A stretch of DNA of 64,000 nucleotides from Syncephalastrum monosporum B8922. Its lineage: Eukaryota; Mucoromycota; Mucoromycetes; Mucorales; Syncephalastraceae. Position numbers and translations under genes: made by a program. Below the pieces are notes generated by a model, which saw only the letters and a list, made by a program, of their open reading frames with translations, searched no databases and had not been told where the DNA came from. The DNA lies in contig JNEN01001247.1 in NCBI GenBank assembly GCA_000697355.1, positions 62,001 through 126,000 of the forward strand. Reading direction: 5' to 3'. This document shows, one piece after another, positions 50,501 through 61,939 of this stretch (positions are counted from its first letter, which is position 1; the number at the start of each line of letters is the position of its first letter).

Positions 50501-51742
50501 CTACTGTGGTGGGGCATTCTCGGCCTTGCCCTGGTCAGAATCGGCCGAACTTGAACCGGCCGCACCACTGGGTCTCCCTTGCTGCTGCTGGTACGAGTGC
50601 TGCTGATTGGCAAACTGCTGAATAGAGAGCTGGTATTGTTGCATTTGCTCGGGAGTCAACTGAAAAGGAAAGATACAATTATGAGTGATCTCATCATCAC
50701 GTCTCTTCTCCATGTCTAATATAGACACTTACAGTCTGCGACAGCTGTGGGTAATACGTGGCAGGGTCAATCTGCTGGGTGGAGGGATACTGCGGCACGC
50801 CTGCCTGGTAATAATTGGCATACGCATTCTGGTCATACACCGCACTGTTTGACTAGAAGGGAAGTCGGGTGAGTGTCTTCTAGAAAGAAATAGAAAACAC
50901 AGAATCCACGGATTACTGCTACGTTACCTTGGCAGCTTCTTCGCGGGGCACAATGTCAATTAAAAAGTCGCACATGTCTGTTTTGGAGACGGCAGTGGCG
51001 ATATCGGATCGTTGCAAGGTACGTCGCTTGTTCTCCTCGGCATGGACCCACGCACGCTTTGTCAGCTCCGTGATAAAGATCTCGCATCCCTTGGCAAACA
51101 GAATCGGCGCCTAACGAACAACAATAATAACGAAAAAAAAAAAAAAAACAAAATAACAATAATAGGGCTAGTCAGTGCTTGGGACTCCCAAAGGTCTCTC
51201 AAAGTCTCTCATTTGACTCTCATAGTTTACCTCTGCACTGATCATCTAAACAAAGACAATAACGCACACATACACATGCTGTGTCAGTCCCGTGGCCATC
51301 GCTTATACGTAAAATAACTTTTTCTCCTTACTTTCACATCCTGATCGGTCTTCATGACCTTCTTTATACGGGCGAGCGGTAGCGGGTGGTTCTTGAAATC
51401 GGATTCAAAGGTCTCGGCAAGATCAAGCTGGTCCTGCCAAAACTTGGTCAGGTCAAAGACAGGGTGCGCGCCTGGAGCAGTGCCCGACGCTGCTGCAGCG
51501 GCAGCAGCAGCAGCAGCAGCAGCGGCCATCGCAGCCGCAGTTTGTTGCTGCTGTTGCGGAGGCGGTGGTGGCGCGTTGGCGTGATGAGCAGCGGCGGGCG
51601 CGGGTGGCTGGCTCTGCGCGGGTTGCTGTTGTTGTTGCTGCTGTTGCTGTGGCTGCTGTGATTGCTGTGATTGTGGGTGATGCATCGTGTCTTGTGTGTA
51701 CTTGTGGTCAGCGTGGCTCGACGGCGATGGTTGGTGCGACAT
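50501..51742 (-). CDS. CCAAT-binding factor subunit C (NF-YC / Hap5)
   Basis: Histone-fold subunit of the heterotrimeric CCAAT-binding transcription factor, acting in the nucleus with NF-YB/Hap3 and NF-YA/Hap2. Five exons (51332-51742, 51231-51245, 50928-51110, 50733-50852, 50501-50659) give 295 aa. The N-terminus is Gln-rich, Pro-rich and carries a run of 13 Ala. The conserved core begins [16 protein letters not shown] (about residue 105). It continues with [53 protein letters not shown] and [20 protein letters not shown], the complete NF-YC histone fold. The tail is Gln/Tyr/Pro-rich. The second exon is only 15 nt and encodes MISAE in the middle of the fold; skipping it would remove five conserved residues. 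Confidence 0.95.
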
Positions 51743-52029
51743 GGCTGCAAAAAGTATATGTGTATGAAAAGAAAAGAAAAAAAAAGTGAGACGAAACCCC
51801 CGCGAGCGCGCACGCTCTCGCACACACACACAGTATTACGCGCGCGCGCGCCCGCCCAGCACCACCACACCACATAATCTTTTTTTTTTTTTTGCACTCC
51901 CGATCACCATCCACCCCCCCCCAACCTATCCACTCGCGCGCGTGGATTTCCAGCTCCGCACGACTTATTCTGGCACGCATGCACAACACATTCACGCAGG
52001 AATACATATGTAGGACGCGGAATTTGCTA
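51743..52029. other. NF-YC upstream region
   Basis: Contains a CG-alternating segment (GCGCGCGCGCGCCCGCCC-like, near 51839-51856), a T-run (51880-51893) and a C-run. No coding sequence seen. Confidence 0.5.
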
Positions 52030-53967
52030 TTAACCATTAGTCCATGGTGAATTTATGCTACTACTTGAGCTAGGGGTCCTGTGATGATGATAAGAGCTAT
52101 TGTGTTGCTGTTCATGCAGTTCGTAGATATCTTCTTGCTGTTGTTGCTTCTGCTGATGATGAGAAGGGTGGTGTGTGGAGGGAGGGTTCCGTGGCCGGAC
52201 GACCGCATTCGAGGGCGACGTGACATCAAAGAAGGGGGTATTGTGGGTGGGGGAGGTCGGGCTCTCTGCCTCCGAGTAGCCGTAGGTCGTGGTACGCATA
52301 CTCGCCGTCCGCTTGGGGATATGGCTATGCTGCGTCAGTTCCGGGGAGCGCGGCAAGTTGAACGTGCCGAGACTCATCGACCGACGCACGCTCTCGCGGA
52401 TCCGATTCATCTCATACAGGCTGTACTTTGGCTCGGCGCGCTTTCGCTCCTGTGTGGGTTGCCATGGATGATCGTGCGGGTTCGCGAACGGGTTCTCGGG
52501 TTCCTTGAACGGGTTCCGCTCTTCTTCCTCAATGAGTGTCTTGGAAGACGGCTCGTCTTCGTGTGCTTCCTGTTGTTGTTTCTGCGTAAATGCCATTTCG
52601 TCGAGCATCTCGGGAGGTATCGGGGCCACACACACGGTCGGGAACGCGCCCTTCAGCCCCGTCATGGCATTGAAGCCTAAGGCCCAGCCGTCGTCAAAGT
52701 TCAAGGCTAGGCAGATGATATCGCCGTTGTGGAGCGCGAGCTCGTCGCCCATCTGAGGTGGGTAGGGGTGCACGACGATGTACATGTCATCCGCCTTGGG
52801 CTGGGTCAGGAAGGCGCCGCGCTCGTCATCGTCGTCTTCGGTGGTGGGAGGCGGGTCGTCTCCAAACACGTCGGGGTACACCGTCGTGGTGAGCGGGGGC
52901 AGCGGAGGCGACGTGCGTCCATTGAGCGGGACGTTGGCGAATTCGTCTTGTCTGCTGTTGACAGCGACGGGCGTGATGGGCGTGAGGGGCGAGGGCGGCT
53001 CGGTGGGCGAGGTCGGTTGTGTGCTGTTGTTGGTGTGGTGGATCAGGCTCTGCTGGTTTAGTGTGGACGGGTTTTGGGGGTTGATCGCGTAGGCGGTATG
53101 CGCATAGTGGTCTTTGGGCCGCACGTAGGTCGTGAACCAAAAGTTGTCTTTCCGTACGCGCTTCCTCCGATGGCAAAAGTAGAAGGCAGCGAGCGCGCAG
53201 AGGGCGGCTGCGGCGACGCTGCCGATCACAATGCCGGCGATGGCGCCCGCCGAGAGGTTGTTCTTGCATGATGAGCTGATACTGCTGCAGCACGCATCCG
53301 TTCCGTTTGTCTTGCAGTACGCGCATGCAGCGTCTGTATTGTTTTGAAATCCTGTATACACACACACACATCAGATCAACCAGACACACGCGCACATTCC
53401 CGATCTGCTACTGTCCCACGTACCGCAATTGTCAGGCTCGTTCTGGGTCCCGGATATGCAACTGGACGTGCCATTGTAACCGGGCCAAGAAGCGCACTGC
53501 GAGGCGAGGTTGGCGAGGGCGGCACTCCACCCGGACGACCCGCCACAAGACGAGTCCTCGCTGGTCAAGGAGGTGATGCTATCGAGCCAGGCGTCGCAGG
53601 TCGGCTGACACATGGGCGACGGGTTCTGGTTGTTGTTGTAATTGCACGACAGGCTGTTGGCGTCCTGGACGAGACTCGCACACAACCGGGTGAGTGAGAA
53701 GCGTGCGTAGCCCGATTGGCCCGAGCAGCCCAAGGGAGCAAGGTAGTCCTGCCCGGACGACGCATACTGGATCAGACTCGCATCCAACGAACTCAGGTCC
53801 GTGGCGTTTTGGAGGTAGGTGTATCGACTGGCGAGGTCGCTCAGCCCGACGTAATACTGCGCAAACGCCGGACAGGCTTGTGAGTTCGACAGCGAGAGGC
53901 ACTCATCTTGAGCGCGCACAGATGCCAAGGCGATGAGTAAAAGTAAAGGTGTAGGTTTCCGTCTCAT
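52030..53967 (-). CDS. Single-pass membrane protein with Cys-rich ectodomain and cytosolic SH3 domain
   Basis: Role unknown; the layout suggests a cell-surface sensor or scaffold. Two exons (53424-53967, 52030-53351) give 621 aa. A signal peptide (MRRKPTPLLLLIALASVRAQ) is followed by a Cys-rich, Asn-glycosylation-rich ectodomain to about residue 212. One transmembrane helix (216-241, AGAIAGIVIGSVAAAALCAL...) and a stop-transfer HRRKRVRK follow. The cytosolic part has Pro-rich stretches and an SH3 domain at about 371-426 (YIVVHPYPPQMGDELALHNG..., DDGWALGFN, GAFPTVCV). The first SH3 motif is atypical (VVHPY instead of ALYDY). NPFKEPENPFANP (NPF repeats, EH-domain ligands) and a Gln/His-rich tail come last. 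The topology is like fungal Fus1/Sho1-type SH3 proteins, but homology is not claimed. Confidence 0.85.
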
Positions 53968-54278
53968 TCTTGTTTTTAGTTGTCGTGTTTTAAGTGTCGT
54001 CTTGTTGTTGCTGTTGCTGTTGCTGTTGTCGTTGTACTGATTTTCTGTTTTCTGTTTCTCTCTTTCTGTGTGTATATGTGTGTGTATAGGGTCGCTAATG
54101 AAAGCCGTAACAGGGGGTTGTTGGGTATTGGCGAATGGGCGTGACTAGAGTGAGTAGAGTGAGTAGTATAGTTGTGTAAATGTGTATGTACGTTGTAGGT
54201 TGAACAAAAGGAAGAACGAAGGCAGAAGAGCTAGAAGAAAGAAAAGAGAGCTGTGCGTGGAGAGGGGAGTGGAGTGGG

Positions 54279-54301
54279 GTGTGTGTGTGTGTGTGTGTGT
54301 G
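54279..54301. repeat. (GT)n microsatellite
   Basis: About 23 nt of alternating G and T. Confidence 0.85.
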
Positions 54302-54690
54302 CGGTGTGTCTAAAGCAAGAAACGATGAAAGGGAGGAGGAAGAGGAGGAGTAAGGTGGAATGCAGCGAGTAAGAGAAGGGTTACTGTACAATTGAAAGAG
54401 GCGAGACAAGTAAGAGTAACGATTCAGAATCTGAACATCATGTCCTCCACTCTCTGTGAAAGCGGGTGCAAAGGAACAAAGGTTCTTTTTGAAAAAGAGA
54501 GAGAAATAAAAAGGTTGGAAAAACAAAAAATATCACCACGAGAAATAGAGAAAATAAGGGACAAGAAGAAAACCGAGACGAAGAGGAGGTTTTGCTTTCT
54601 CGATTGGCGTATGCGTATCAATGAATATGATGGAAAGAACCCCAGGACGAGCCGGAGACTAGAATAAAAGCTGCTGTTGTCTCTCAGAAG

Positions 54691-54691
54691 G

Positions 54692-54718
<27 letters not shown>
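54691..54718. repeat. (AG)n microsatellite
   Basis: About 28 nt of alternating A and G. Confidence 0.85.
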
Positions 54719-54723
<5 letters not shown>

Positions 54724-54976
54724 TACCAGGACTTGTGGACCCAGAGCACTTTTTTTTTTTTACTGTGTGTGTGTGTATAGGGTGTAGGTGTGTGTGCAAC
54801 CCAATCTCCAATTCAATCACTCGATGCGCATCGCCTATTTCGCCTTGTCGCTCGAAAAGGGTGGTGCTTGCCAAAGCCCAATGAAAGCGGAACAAGCCAC
54901 ACGCGCACGCAGAACATCGCCCACCCCCCCCCAAAAAAAAGCTCCCTCTTATGATAATTAACACGCATGGTCTGTT

Positions 54977-55938
54977 TCATTTTTCCTGTTCTTTATGAGG
55001 TGTGCGGGGCTTAGCAACGATATAACAGGTCGTGCCGAGGTGCCATCGGTACACCTTGACGATTTCAATGTGCTGCTTGACTTTTTCGCGCTCAAACAAG
55101 CCCATCAGGTCGCGGTTCCACCAGCACCCCCAGCGCATGACATGTTTGTCCACGTTACTATCCAGAATGCGGTTCAGCCAATCATAGTGCGATCGTCCGT
55201 GCTCGAGCAACAGGATCCGCGATTCCTCCGTCGGTTTACACGCCTTGGCAAGCGAGATCAATGCCTCCTCCGGGTCACCACACGAGCACAGTCCAAACGT
55301 GTCGACCACCGTGTCGTATTTCTGCATGGGCTGGGCGTCGACATTGGATTGCTCGAACCTGGCCTGGAATTTGGTCTTGTACTGCTCAAACTTGCTCTTG
55401 GCCTCGCTGAGCATGCTCTCGCTCTTGTCTGTGAACGTGGCGGACGTGACCTGATCTGGCTTGTAGTATTCGAAATTGCGGCCTGTGCCTGTCGATGCCT
55501 CCAACACGTCGCCCTAGTAACAGGGTGAGACCAACAGCATAGAACACGTTAAATGACGATATCTACCTTGGCCTGACCGACCAGCCAGCGCCGCATGAGG
55601 CCGATGCCCATGACAAACTCGTCTGAGCCGATCTCCTTGTCGTAATTCCGAGCGAGTTTCTCCCAGACCGGGTTGGTATCATAGCTTCCAGGCGTGACAG
55701 ACGAAGCCTTTGTCGGGATCCCATGGTGGTGGTGCTCGTCGTGCTGTTTCTCCGTGTCTGTTTTGCTCTTAAAGACGACCATGCTCACATACGTCGCCGT
55801 GACATAAAGGAGACCACCCCCAATGAGGATGGGCATGAGGCGTGGCGCAGGCTTGCCATTCCCAGCCTGGCCTGTGGGGGGTATTTTCGGTCGTATGGGG
55901 GTGGCCTTGGGCTGGAATGTCGGCGAGCGCTTGGCCAT
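54977..55938 (-). CDS. SAM-dependent methyltransferase, Oms1-like, membrane anchored
   Basis: Probable mitochondrial inner-membrane methyltransferase similar to yeast Oms1. Two exons (55567-55938, 54977-55513) give 302 aa. The N-terminus is basic and Pro-rich (MAKRSPTFQPKATPIRPK), followed by one transmembrane helix (35-55, MPILIGGGLLYVTATYVSMV) and a His-rich linker. YDTNPVWEKLARNYDKEI and MGIGLMRRWLVGQAK lead into motif I, GDVLEASTGTGRNFEYY (125-141). Later, YDTVVDTFGLCSCGDP, RILLLEHGRSHYDWLN and CWWNRDLM match the methyltransferase-11/UbiE-like class seen in Oms1. The substrate is unknown. An open frame extends upstream of the chosen ATG without another ATG. Confidence 0.87.
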
Positions 55939-58900
55939 GGCAATAAATAGAATACAGTACAAAAAAGAAACCAGCTTGCTTTGACAACTCTCCACCCAAT
56001 TTGGAATATTCGACAAACGCCCAAGCTACAAATCTATCTTTGATTCCACCGCCGCAACAAACATCGTTCCTGTCTTTATTCATCCATACCAGCTAGCTTC
56101 TTTACTGAAGAAAAATCAAGTTCCTCATTTGGAAAGTGCCAAGCACTCGGGTTTGCGTACGAAAATGGTAAGACAGGTGTTTAAAGAAGTTGAGCCACTC
56201 ACCCTTCTTGTAAGACACATTATCTGTGGCGTCCTTCAGACAGGCATCATGTTGCACACGTCCATCTGCTGATCAGGATAGGGAAATATAGGCATGTATG
56301 ATCCCAAACCGACTCTGTATGCTCTGATGAGCACCCCCGCCCACTCTTTCTACTTGGGTCATGGAAGGAGCAGATATATGTAAGTCTATCCATGTAGAGA
56401 ACGTATTTGAGGTGTAAATTAGCTGCATAGCTAAGCCTACCATGATAAAAGAATAATGAGATCTCATGGGTGTTTTTAGGAAGTGGCGCAGCCGATATAA
56501 TGATGTTCTGTGGCTAATACCTAGTACAACAACTCTGCCGCTATCTCGGAAAAGTTAGGTAAAGGGTCAAGCTTCGACTATTTCTGCACAGCGTGACGTA
56601 GTATACAGAAATAGAGCCTATAGAGGCATAGTAAAAGTTATTTTTATAACGCTCTCTCTAGCTATATTGTTATGCTTGCTTCGACTCATGATGATTGCCT
56701 ATCTCTGGGTTTAGCACATGACATGTTCAATAATGTCAAGAGCTCGTTAATGTAAAAATTGGTATGTAGTTAGTTACGAGAAAAATCACAAGGAAAAGAG
56801 AGGCGGTAGGCCTGAATTAATGAGTATGCCAATTATGTTGGATTGGTATGGAAAGCAAGAGATTAGTAATGGGAAAAGACGAAAGAGATTAAAAACCTAA
56901 TCAATGCTAACGTCTTTGTGGTTTGTTCGATTTGAGCGAAATCTGATCGGTACCTGTGCCAATACGAATAGCACTACACCTACAGCATGTGCAGTACTCC
57001 AGACGGAAAATGCTGACTCCTGCTATCTCATGTTGCCAGAGCCATCAGCTGGAGGACAACGCAAGTATATGTGATAAGAGCGGTCGGCACAGTGACCTCT
57101 CCTCAGTCCAAGATCTCCCTGGGGTTGGAAATTGGCAAACGGAATGGAGGTGCGAACCCTCCTCGAAGCCTTTGAATCTGCGAGAATACAATATACATGG
57201 TGAACGTATTTATTGCAATCAGTGAGTCAATAACGAGGACATCCTTGATTCTGCAGAATACAGCACCGGCCGTTATCAGAGGATTTAATGAAAAAAGTTA
57301 GAATAGACTGCAATAGAGTAATTTTGGTGGCATCTCATGAAGAGCCGTAAATGACCCATACAAAGTCCAGATTACCTGTCAATACCCAGACTCCATAGAT
57401 GAAGTAATGAAATCAGCTGGAAGGGGCTGCTTCTACTACGTCACATGTCACCGAGGATTTGAGACTGAGCACGAACATGTAGACACACAGGTGCAAGTAA
57501 TAGTCAAGCTCTTCTGGTATTTTGGAGCATTCAGGCAGCAGGAAGAAACCAGAAGTAGCAAGACACTCTTCATGTGTGCCGTAACTAACATAACATGAAC
57601 GCTACTTTAAGGAAGACGACAGGACCATTGAGGAGGGTCATTGTGTTGAGCTTCAGGATCCAAGAACATCAGAATGTTTTTCTACGTAGGTGTGCTTTTC
57701 GATTTCTACACCACTGTGCAGACATAAGAAAAAAACGATGTCATTGTGGTAAGTGTCACATATGCGCTAACAGTTGAAACACAGTAGCGGCGAACGCTAA
57801 AAAGCAATTTGATTTATTTTCGTCAAAACAATCACAAACATTGTATACACGCATTTGAACGATATCTAACCAAACAGACTCAGACTTCTTATCGGCGGAT
57901 ATTCACATCTCTACGAAACTCGTGCAAGCTCATTGTGTCCAGAGAAACGACAATACATATTTCTGTGGAGATATCCATCGGACCGTTATATCGGTTGATA
58001 GTAGTCGTATTTTTTTTGAAGTCGTGTTCGGAGAAAGGCATTTTGAGCGCGAACATTAGGCTGTCATCGTCATGGACGGGGAAGTCATTCTGGAACGAAG
58101 AGAGGGCTTTGTATTCGAAAGCACGTATATCATCGTCGTTGTATAATTTTCGTACTCTATACAGTAAGGTGTTAAAGGCACCAGGCTTGTCCTGAATTCT
58201 CCCATCAAGGATGGTGATATCGTCCGTCAAAATAAATGGGAGTTTGGCCGTTTTGCGGAAAACACGATAGTATATTTGCATATCTTGGGGAGTAGTCTCT
58301 TTCTTGTCCTGCATGACTGTACGTATTGGCGATGACTTGCAGGAATTATAGGAAACAGAAGTGAGACCAAACGGTCTCCATTGGTGAGGAATGTTTTATA
58401 TGTAGTAACCCGTCCTTATCAGTAAGTCAATGATGAGGTCATTCCTGCACAACTTTGAAGATGTCATCGTTTACTCACATTTGAAATACAAGAGGTACAA
58501 AAGGCTTTATGTACATTGTGACTATGTGATTTCGTGATACTAAAGGGCAGTTATGTCTACACGACGTATATGTATATTCGTGATTATGTTCCATCCTGTT
58601 CCCGAACGTTTCCCAATATGGGCCTTGCTAGAAACCCGAAAGCGGCAAGGCATTGCATTCCTGTACTCGAAAATAAATCGGACGGCGGATGCAACTGAGC
58701 AAGATTTAACTTCGGGCATGACATCGTACTTTGGTATCTAGGTCACCTGAGTGCTGATGGTGAGCGGTTAGTCTTAAATTAGGGCATATGTATATTTCCG
58801 TCCTTCTCGCTAGACTTCTCATGGACGAGATATAGAATAACATGACTTACCGGACTGATCCGTTGACTGTGATCCAGTAGTATTACTATGCACATGCAGC

Positions 58901-59237
58901 AAATTATGCGATGTTACGGTCAAGACAAGATTGGATAAGAGCATCACTTAAATTAGGGAGACAATCCGGTGAGCGAGGTCTTGAATAGCATTTCTCACGA
59001 TTTGTGGTATTGAGCCCAATTTCAGGGGCAGACGTTTTCTTCCTTCATGGTCCTTCACATATTGTATTTGGTGAAGGATGATAGCCAGTGCTGAGCTCAC
59101 TTCAGGTACAGTACACGAGACAAAATTAAATTTAGCAGTACATCCCGAGCACTGGGAATGACTCGGTCCACATTTAATCCCGCGCACATCCGCGAAGAAA
59201 AAACAATTTCTTTGTATTATTTGATGGGCCGTGGTTT
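55939..59237. other. Gene-poor stretch
   Basis: About 3.3 kb with only one frame worth noting (57889-58314, minus). AT-rich. No RNA gene or clear mobile element seen. Confidence 0.45.
57889..58314 (-). CDS. Hypothetical protein, 141 aa
   Basis: Not recognised. A single uninterrupted frame begins MQDKKETTPQDMQIYYRVFR and has balanced, protein-like composition (DDITILDGRIQDKPGAFN, SSFQNDFPVHDDDSLMFALK), unlike the other short frames nearby. It has no signal peptide or transmembrane helix. It stands alone in a 3.3-kb gene-poor gap, so it may be a lone small gene, one exon of a larger gene or a relic. Confidence 0.3.
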   Translation of the reverse strand: MQDKKETTPQDMQIYYRVFRKTAKLPFILTDDITILDGRIQDKPGAFNTLLYRVRKLYNDDDIRAFEYKALSSFQNDFPVHDDDSLMFALKMPFSEHDFKKNTTTINRYNGPMDISTEICIVVSLDTMSLHEFRRDVNIRR

Positions 59238-61107
59238 ATGAGCACCTTCGATGGTCAAATCAGGGAGTACCCCACCATCGCCATCGATCGCTTTACGCCC
59301 ATGCCGGGTGTTCAGCACTTTATTTTGAGCCACGCTCATTCTGGTAACATAAAGAAGGACGACAACCTTATTACAAGCATGTGTAACACGCGAATAGACC
59401 ACACTCAGGGTCTAACCCGGCCTCACTTTGTCCACCCTGTCCTCTGCACCCCCATCACGGCAACGCTCCTCTTGACAACACGCTTCGGTCGCAAACAGCT
59501 GCCTCCCTTCCGGCATTTGCGCGGTCGCCTCCATACCCTGACCACAGGAACACCCCACGTCTTGAAAACCTCTGTCCACGGCGACGTCACTGTGACTTTC
59601 ATCAATGCTAACCATTGTCCAGGGGCAGTCATGTAAGCAACGTTAGGAAAAGCGAGGATTGGTGATCTGAACTCACATATATCTAAGGATTTTGCTGGAG
59701 GGATGCAATGGGACAGTGTTGTACACGGGTGATTTGCGCGCCGAGCGTGATTTTTGTCAGGGCCCTGATTTCGATATGCTTGCTGAAAAGCAAATTGACC
59801 ATCTCTATCTCGACACGACGTTTTGCAAAGAAGAATACGATGAATTTGTTTCCAAAGACGAGTCAGTTCAGCTCATGCTGAATCTCATTGACGACCGACC
59901 CAAGGACGAACAGATCTACCTTGATCATTGGTGCTACGGCTTCGAAGAGCTCTGGTGCGCCATCTATGAACGCTATGGCAGCCAGGTAATGGAAATCGCT
60001 ATCTGAGTGAATAGAATGCTTATTCGCGGACAGATCCATGTATCTGAGCAACGCTACAAGCAGTATACTACGATGGATGAAATATACAAGGAGCTCTTGA
60101 CGACCGACCCAGACAAGTCGCGCTTCCATTCGTGTCAGTGGCCCATGGCTTGCGCACGTCGTGGATATAAGACGACCAGCATTCACCCGATGCCGGTGCC
60201 CTGTCGCAAACCCTACCGCATTGAGAATGTCCAAAATCTCTTGAAACCCGACCTGCCGTACCGGGCGCGCATCAGACAACATATGGTGAGACATACATTT
60301 GCGCCAGGCGTGGAGTGTACGAACTACTAAACAACTTGTATTTAGGTTCTGCCCTTTTCGACGCATTCCTCGCTGGGCGAGCTGGCTGAATTCGTTAAAC
60401 AAATACGCCCTCGAAGGCTCACGGCGAATGTGGCCCACGGCAAATGGAAGCGCACGGAAATCATTATGCGTCTTCTCCGAGAGCGTGGCGCTCTCCTGCC
60501 ATCCACCGAAATAGAAGACGACGCTGAGGTTGGAGTGCACTACGCCAGTGATAGCAGCTCTGGAGAGACATCAACGACGAATGAGAGGAGCGAGACCAGC
60601 GATTATGCCAGCAGGGGTTCTTCCAGCAGAAGAAGCAGTAGCAGAAGCAGCAGCGACTCTGAATTGGAAGAGGAAAATGCCCGGGGCACCAAGCGCGTCC
60701 GTAGTGAGGTAGGAGAGGATTTGACATGTCCCTATGCCGTCGCCGCCGCCAAGTTCCGCGCCGCGCATCTAAAGCGTAGAGAGCGGGTCCAAACTGCATA
60801 CGTTTCAGACGAAACACTTTCATGGCATGGTAGCTGGAGTATGGAAGTTCTGGAACCGTCAACGGCTGATGCACACGAGATTATTTCCATACATGACAGC
60901 GGTAGCCTTGAGATACTGCAGGACTTATCCTCGGCGAAGTCTCGGAGTAAGCTCTTATCGTGGCCCACCAACGAGGGCCTAAGCGATATGAAAGAAAATG
61001 TCGGACATGAGAAAGGATGGCATGTGAGTCAAAGCCTCGAAACCCTGGAGGTCACGGCATCAGCGAGGCCTGGTGCCACTATGGAGACGGCGATTCTCCT
61101 TGATTGA
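59238..61107 (+). CDS. SNM1/Artemis-type metallo-beta-lactamase DNA nuclease
   Basis: Zn-dependent nuclease of the beta-CASP family, acting in DNA cross-link or end-joining repair. Five exons (59238-59343, 59398-59632, 59688-59985, 60034-60285, 60346-61107) give 550 aa. It starts at the catalytic domain: FTPMPGVQHFILSHAHSDHT with the HxHxDH metal motif (H32, H34, D36, H37), NANHCPGAVM (H108), VLYTGDLR (D129) and YLDTTF. The beta-CASP part includes QIYLDHWCYGFEELW, HMVLPFSTHSSLGELAEFVK and IRPRRLTANV. The starting MSTFDGQIREYPTIAIDRF resembles Artemis (SNM1C) more than SNM1A/B. The last 230 residues are disordered: Ser/Arg-rich, Glu-rich and a basic GTKRVRSE patch, similar to the regulatory tail of Artemis. 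Intron 1 splits the metal motif. Confidence 0.9.
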
Positions 61108-61292
61108 GCGGCACGTCTCATTGTACATATCTATAGAACTAATTGCCTGTAATTTTTAACGACCTAATATCTAATGAGGAAATGGAGCAGTTTTGACAGT
61201 TATTTATCCCTTGTCGATAACCCTGGATTTAGTGGACACAATTTCGTCCACCCTATCCCATGTCCCAAATGATCAAGTGGACTTCTTCCGCC

Positions 61293-61805
61293 ATGAAATT
61301 CCCAGCGGTAATCTTGCTCCTACTTTTCATTACAGTATTGCGGTATGGTTCCGCGACAGTCTACTTGAGAAAGCACCGCCACCAATTCTCTGCGCCGAAC
61401 GAGCGAGCTGTGGTGGGTGCGATGCGCCATGCTGCGAGTGGCGGCAACACGGGCGCGCAAGGACAGGATGTCTCGTACGACAAGAGCCCCTCGGATGCGT
61501 GTGGTGAATCCACCTTGTCGTGCATGGCCTTTGCGCACAAGGACGAGCCTATGCCTGTGCGATGCGGTATGCTCAGAAAAGCGCCACTGTGCAAGCGAAA
61601 AGATGAAAATGGAAACGAGCAGTGCGACGTCTTTTGCGATGCGGACGGGTAAGAGGGACGGTTCTCATGAAGACCAGTACTGATATATGCCTTTTAAAGA
61701 GGATCCCGCTTATGCCAGTTTGCATTCGGCGAGTGCTGTGGCAAGTCACCGAACGGGTGCATATCGTCTCAACCACGTCGAGCTCTCCTGTATGATGCGG
61801 AATAA
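61293..61805 (+). CDS. Small secreted cysteine-rich protein
   Basis: Unknown function; a candidate secreted effector- or toxin-like small protein. Two exons (61293-61648, 61700-61805) give 153 aa. The signal peptide is MKFPAVILLLLFITVLRYGSA. The mature part has regularly spaced Cys: ACGESTLSC, VRCG, PLCKR, QCDVFCDADG and, after the intron, LCQFAFGECCGKSPNGC. This pattern suggests several disulfides. No known family is recognised. In-frame ATGs at 61260 and 61269 would add up to 11 residues; I prefer 61293 because the hydrophobic core follows directly. The acceptor (TTTTAAAG) was chosen because it preserves the Cys-rich frame. AATAAATAAA follows the coding end (stop TAA at 61803-61805) and may be the polyadenylation signal. 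Confidence 0.6.
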
Positions 61806-61939
61806 ATAAAGTGTACGGATGAGATGGATTGATGCTTTAAGGTTACACACAAACACCACCCCACACGCGCGTGCGCATGAGTTGTCCTTTTCCATCTTTT
61901 AAATAATTATATTCTGATACAAACTCTCATGTGCCTGTG

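Larger units (their letters stand above)
53968..54976. other. Intergenic, simple-sequence rich
   Basis: No gene supported. It contains GTTGCT-type repeats (54005-54030), a (GT)n tract (54279-54301), AG-rich sequence, an (AG)n tract (54691-54718), a T-run (54750-54761), and a C10/A8 homopolymer pair (about 54923-54940). Confidence 0.6.
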
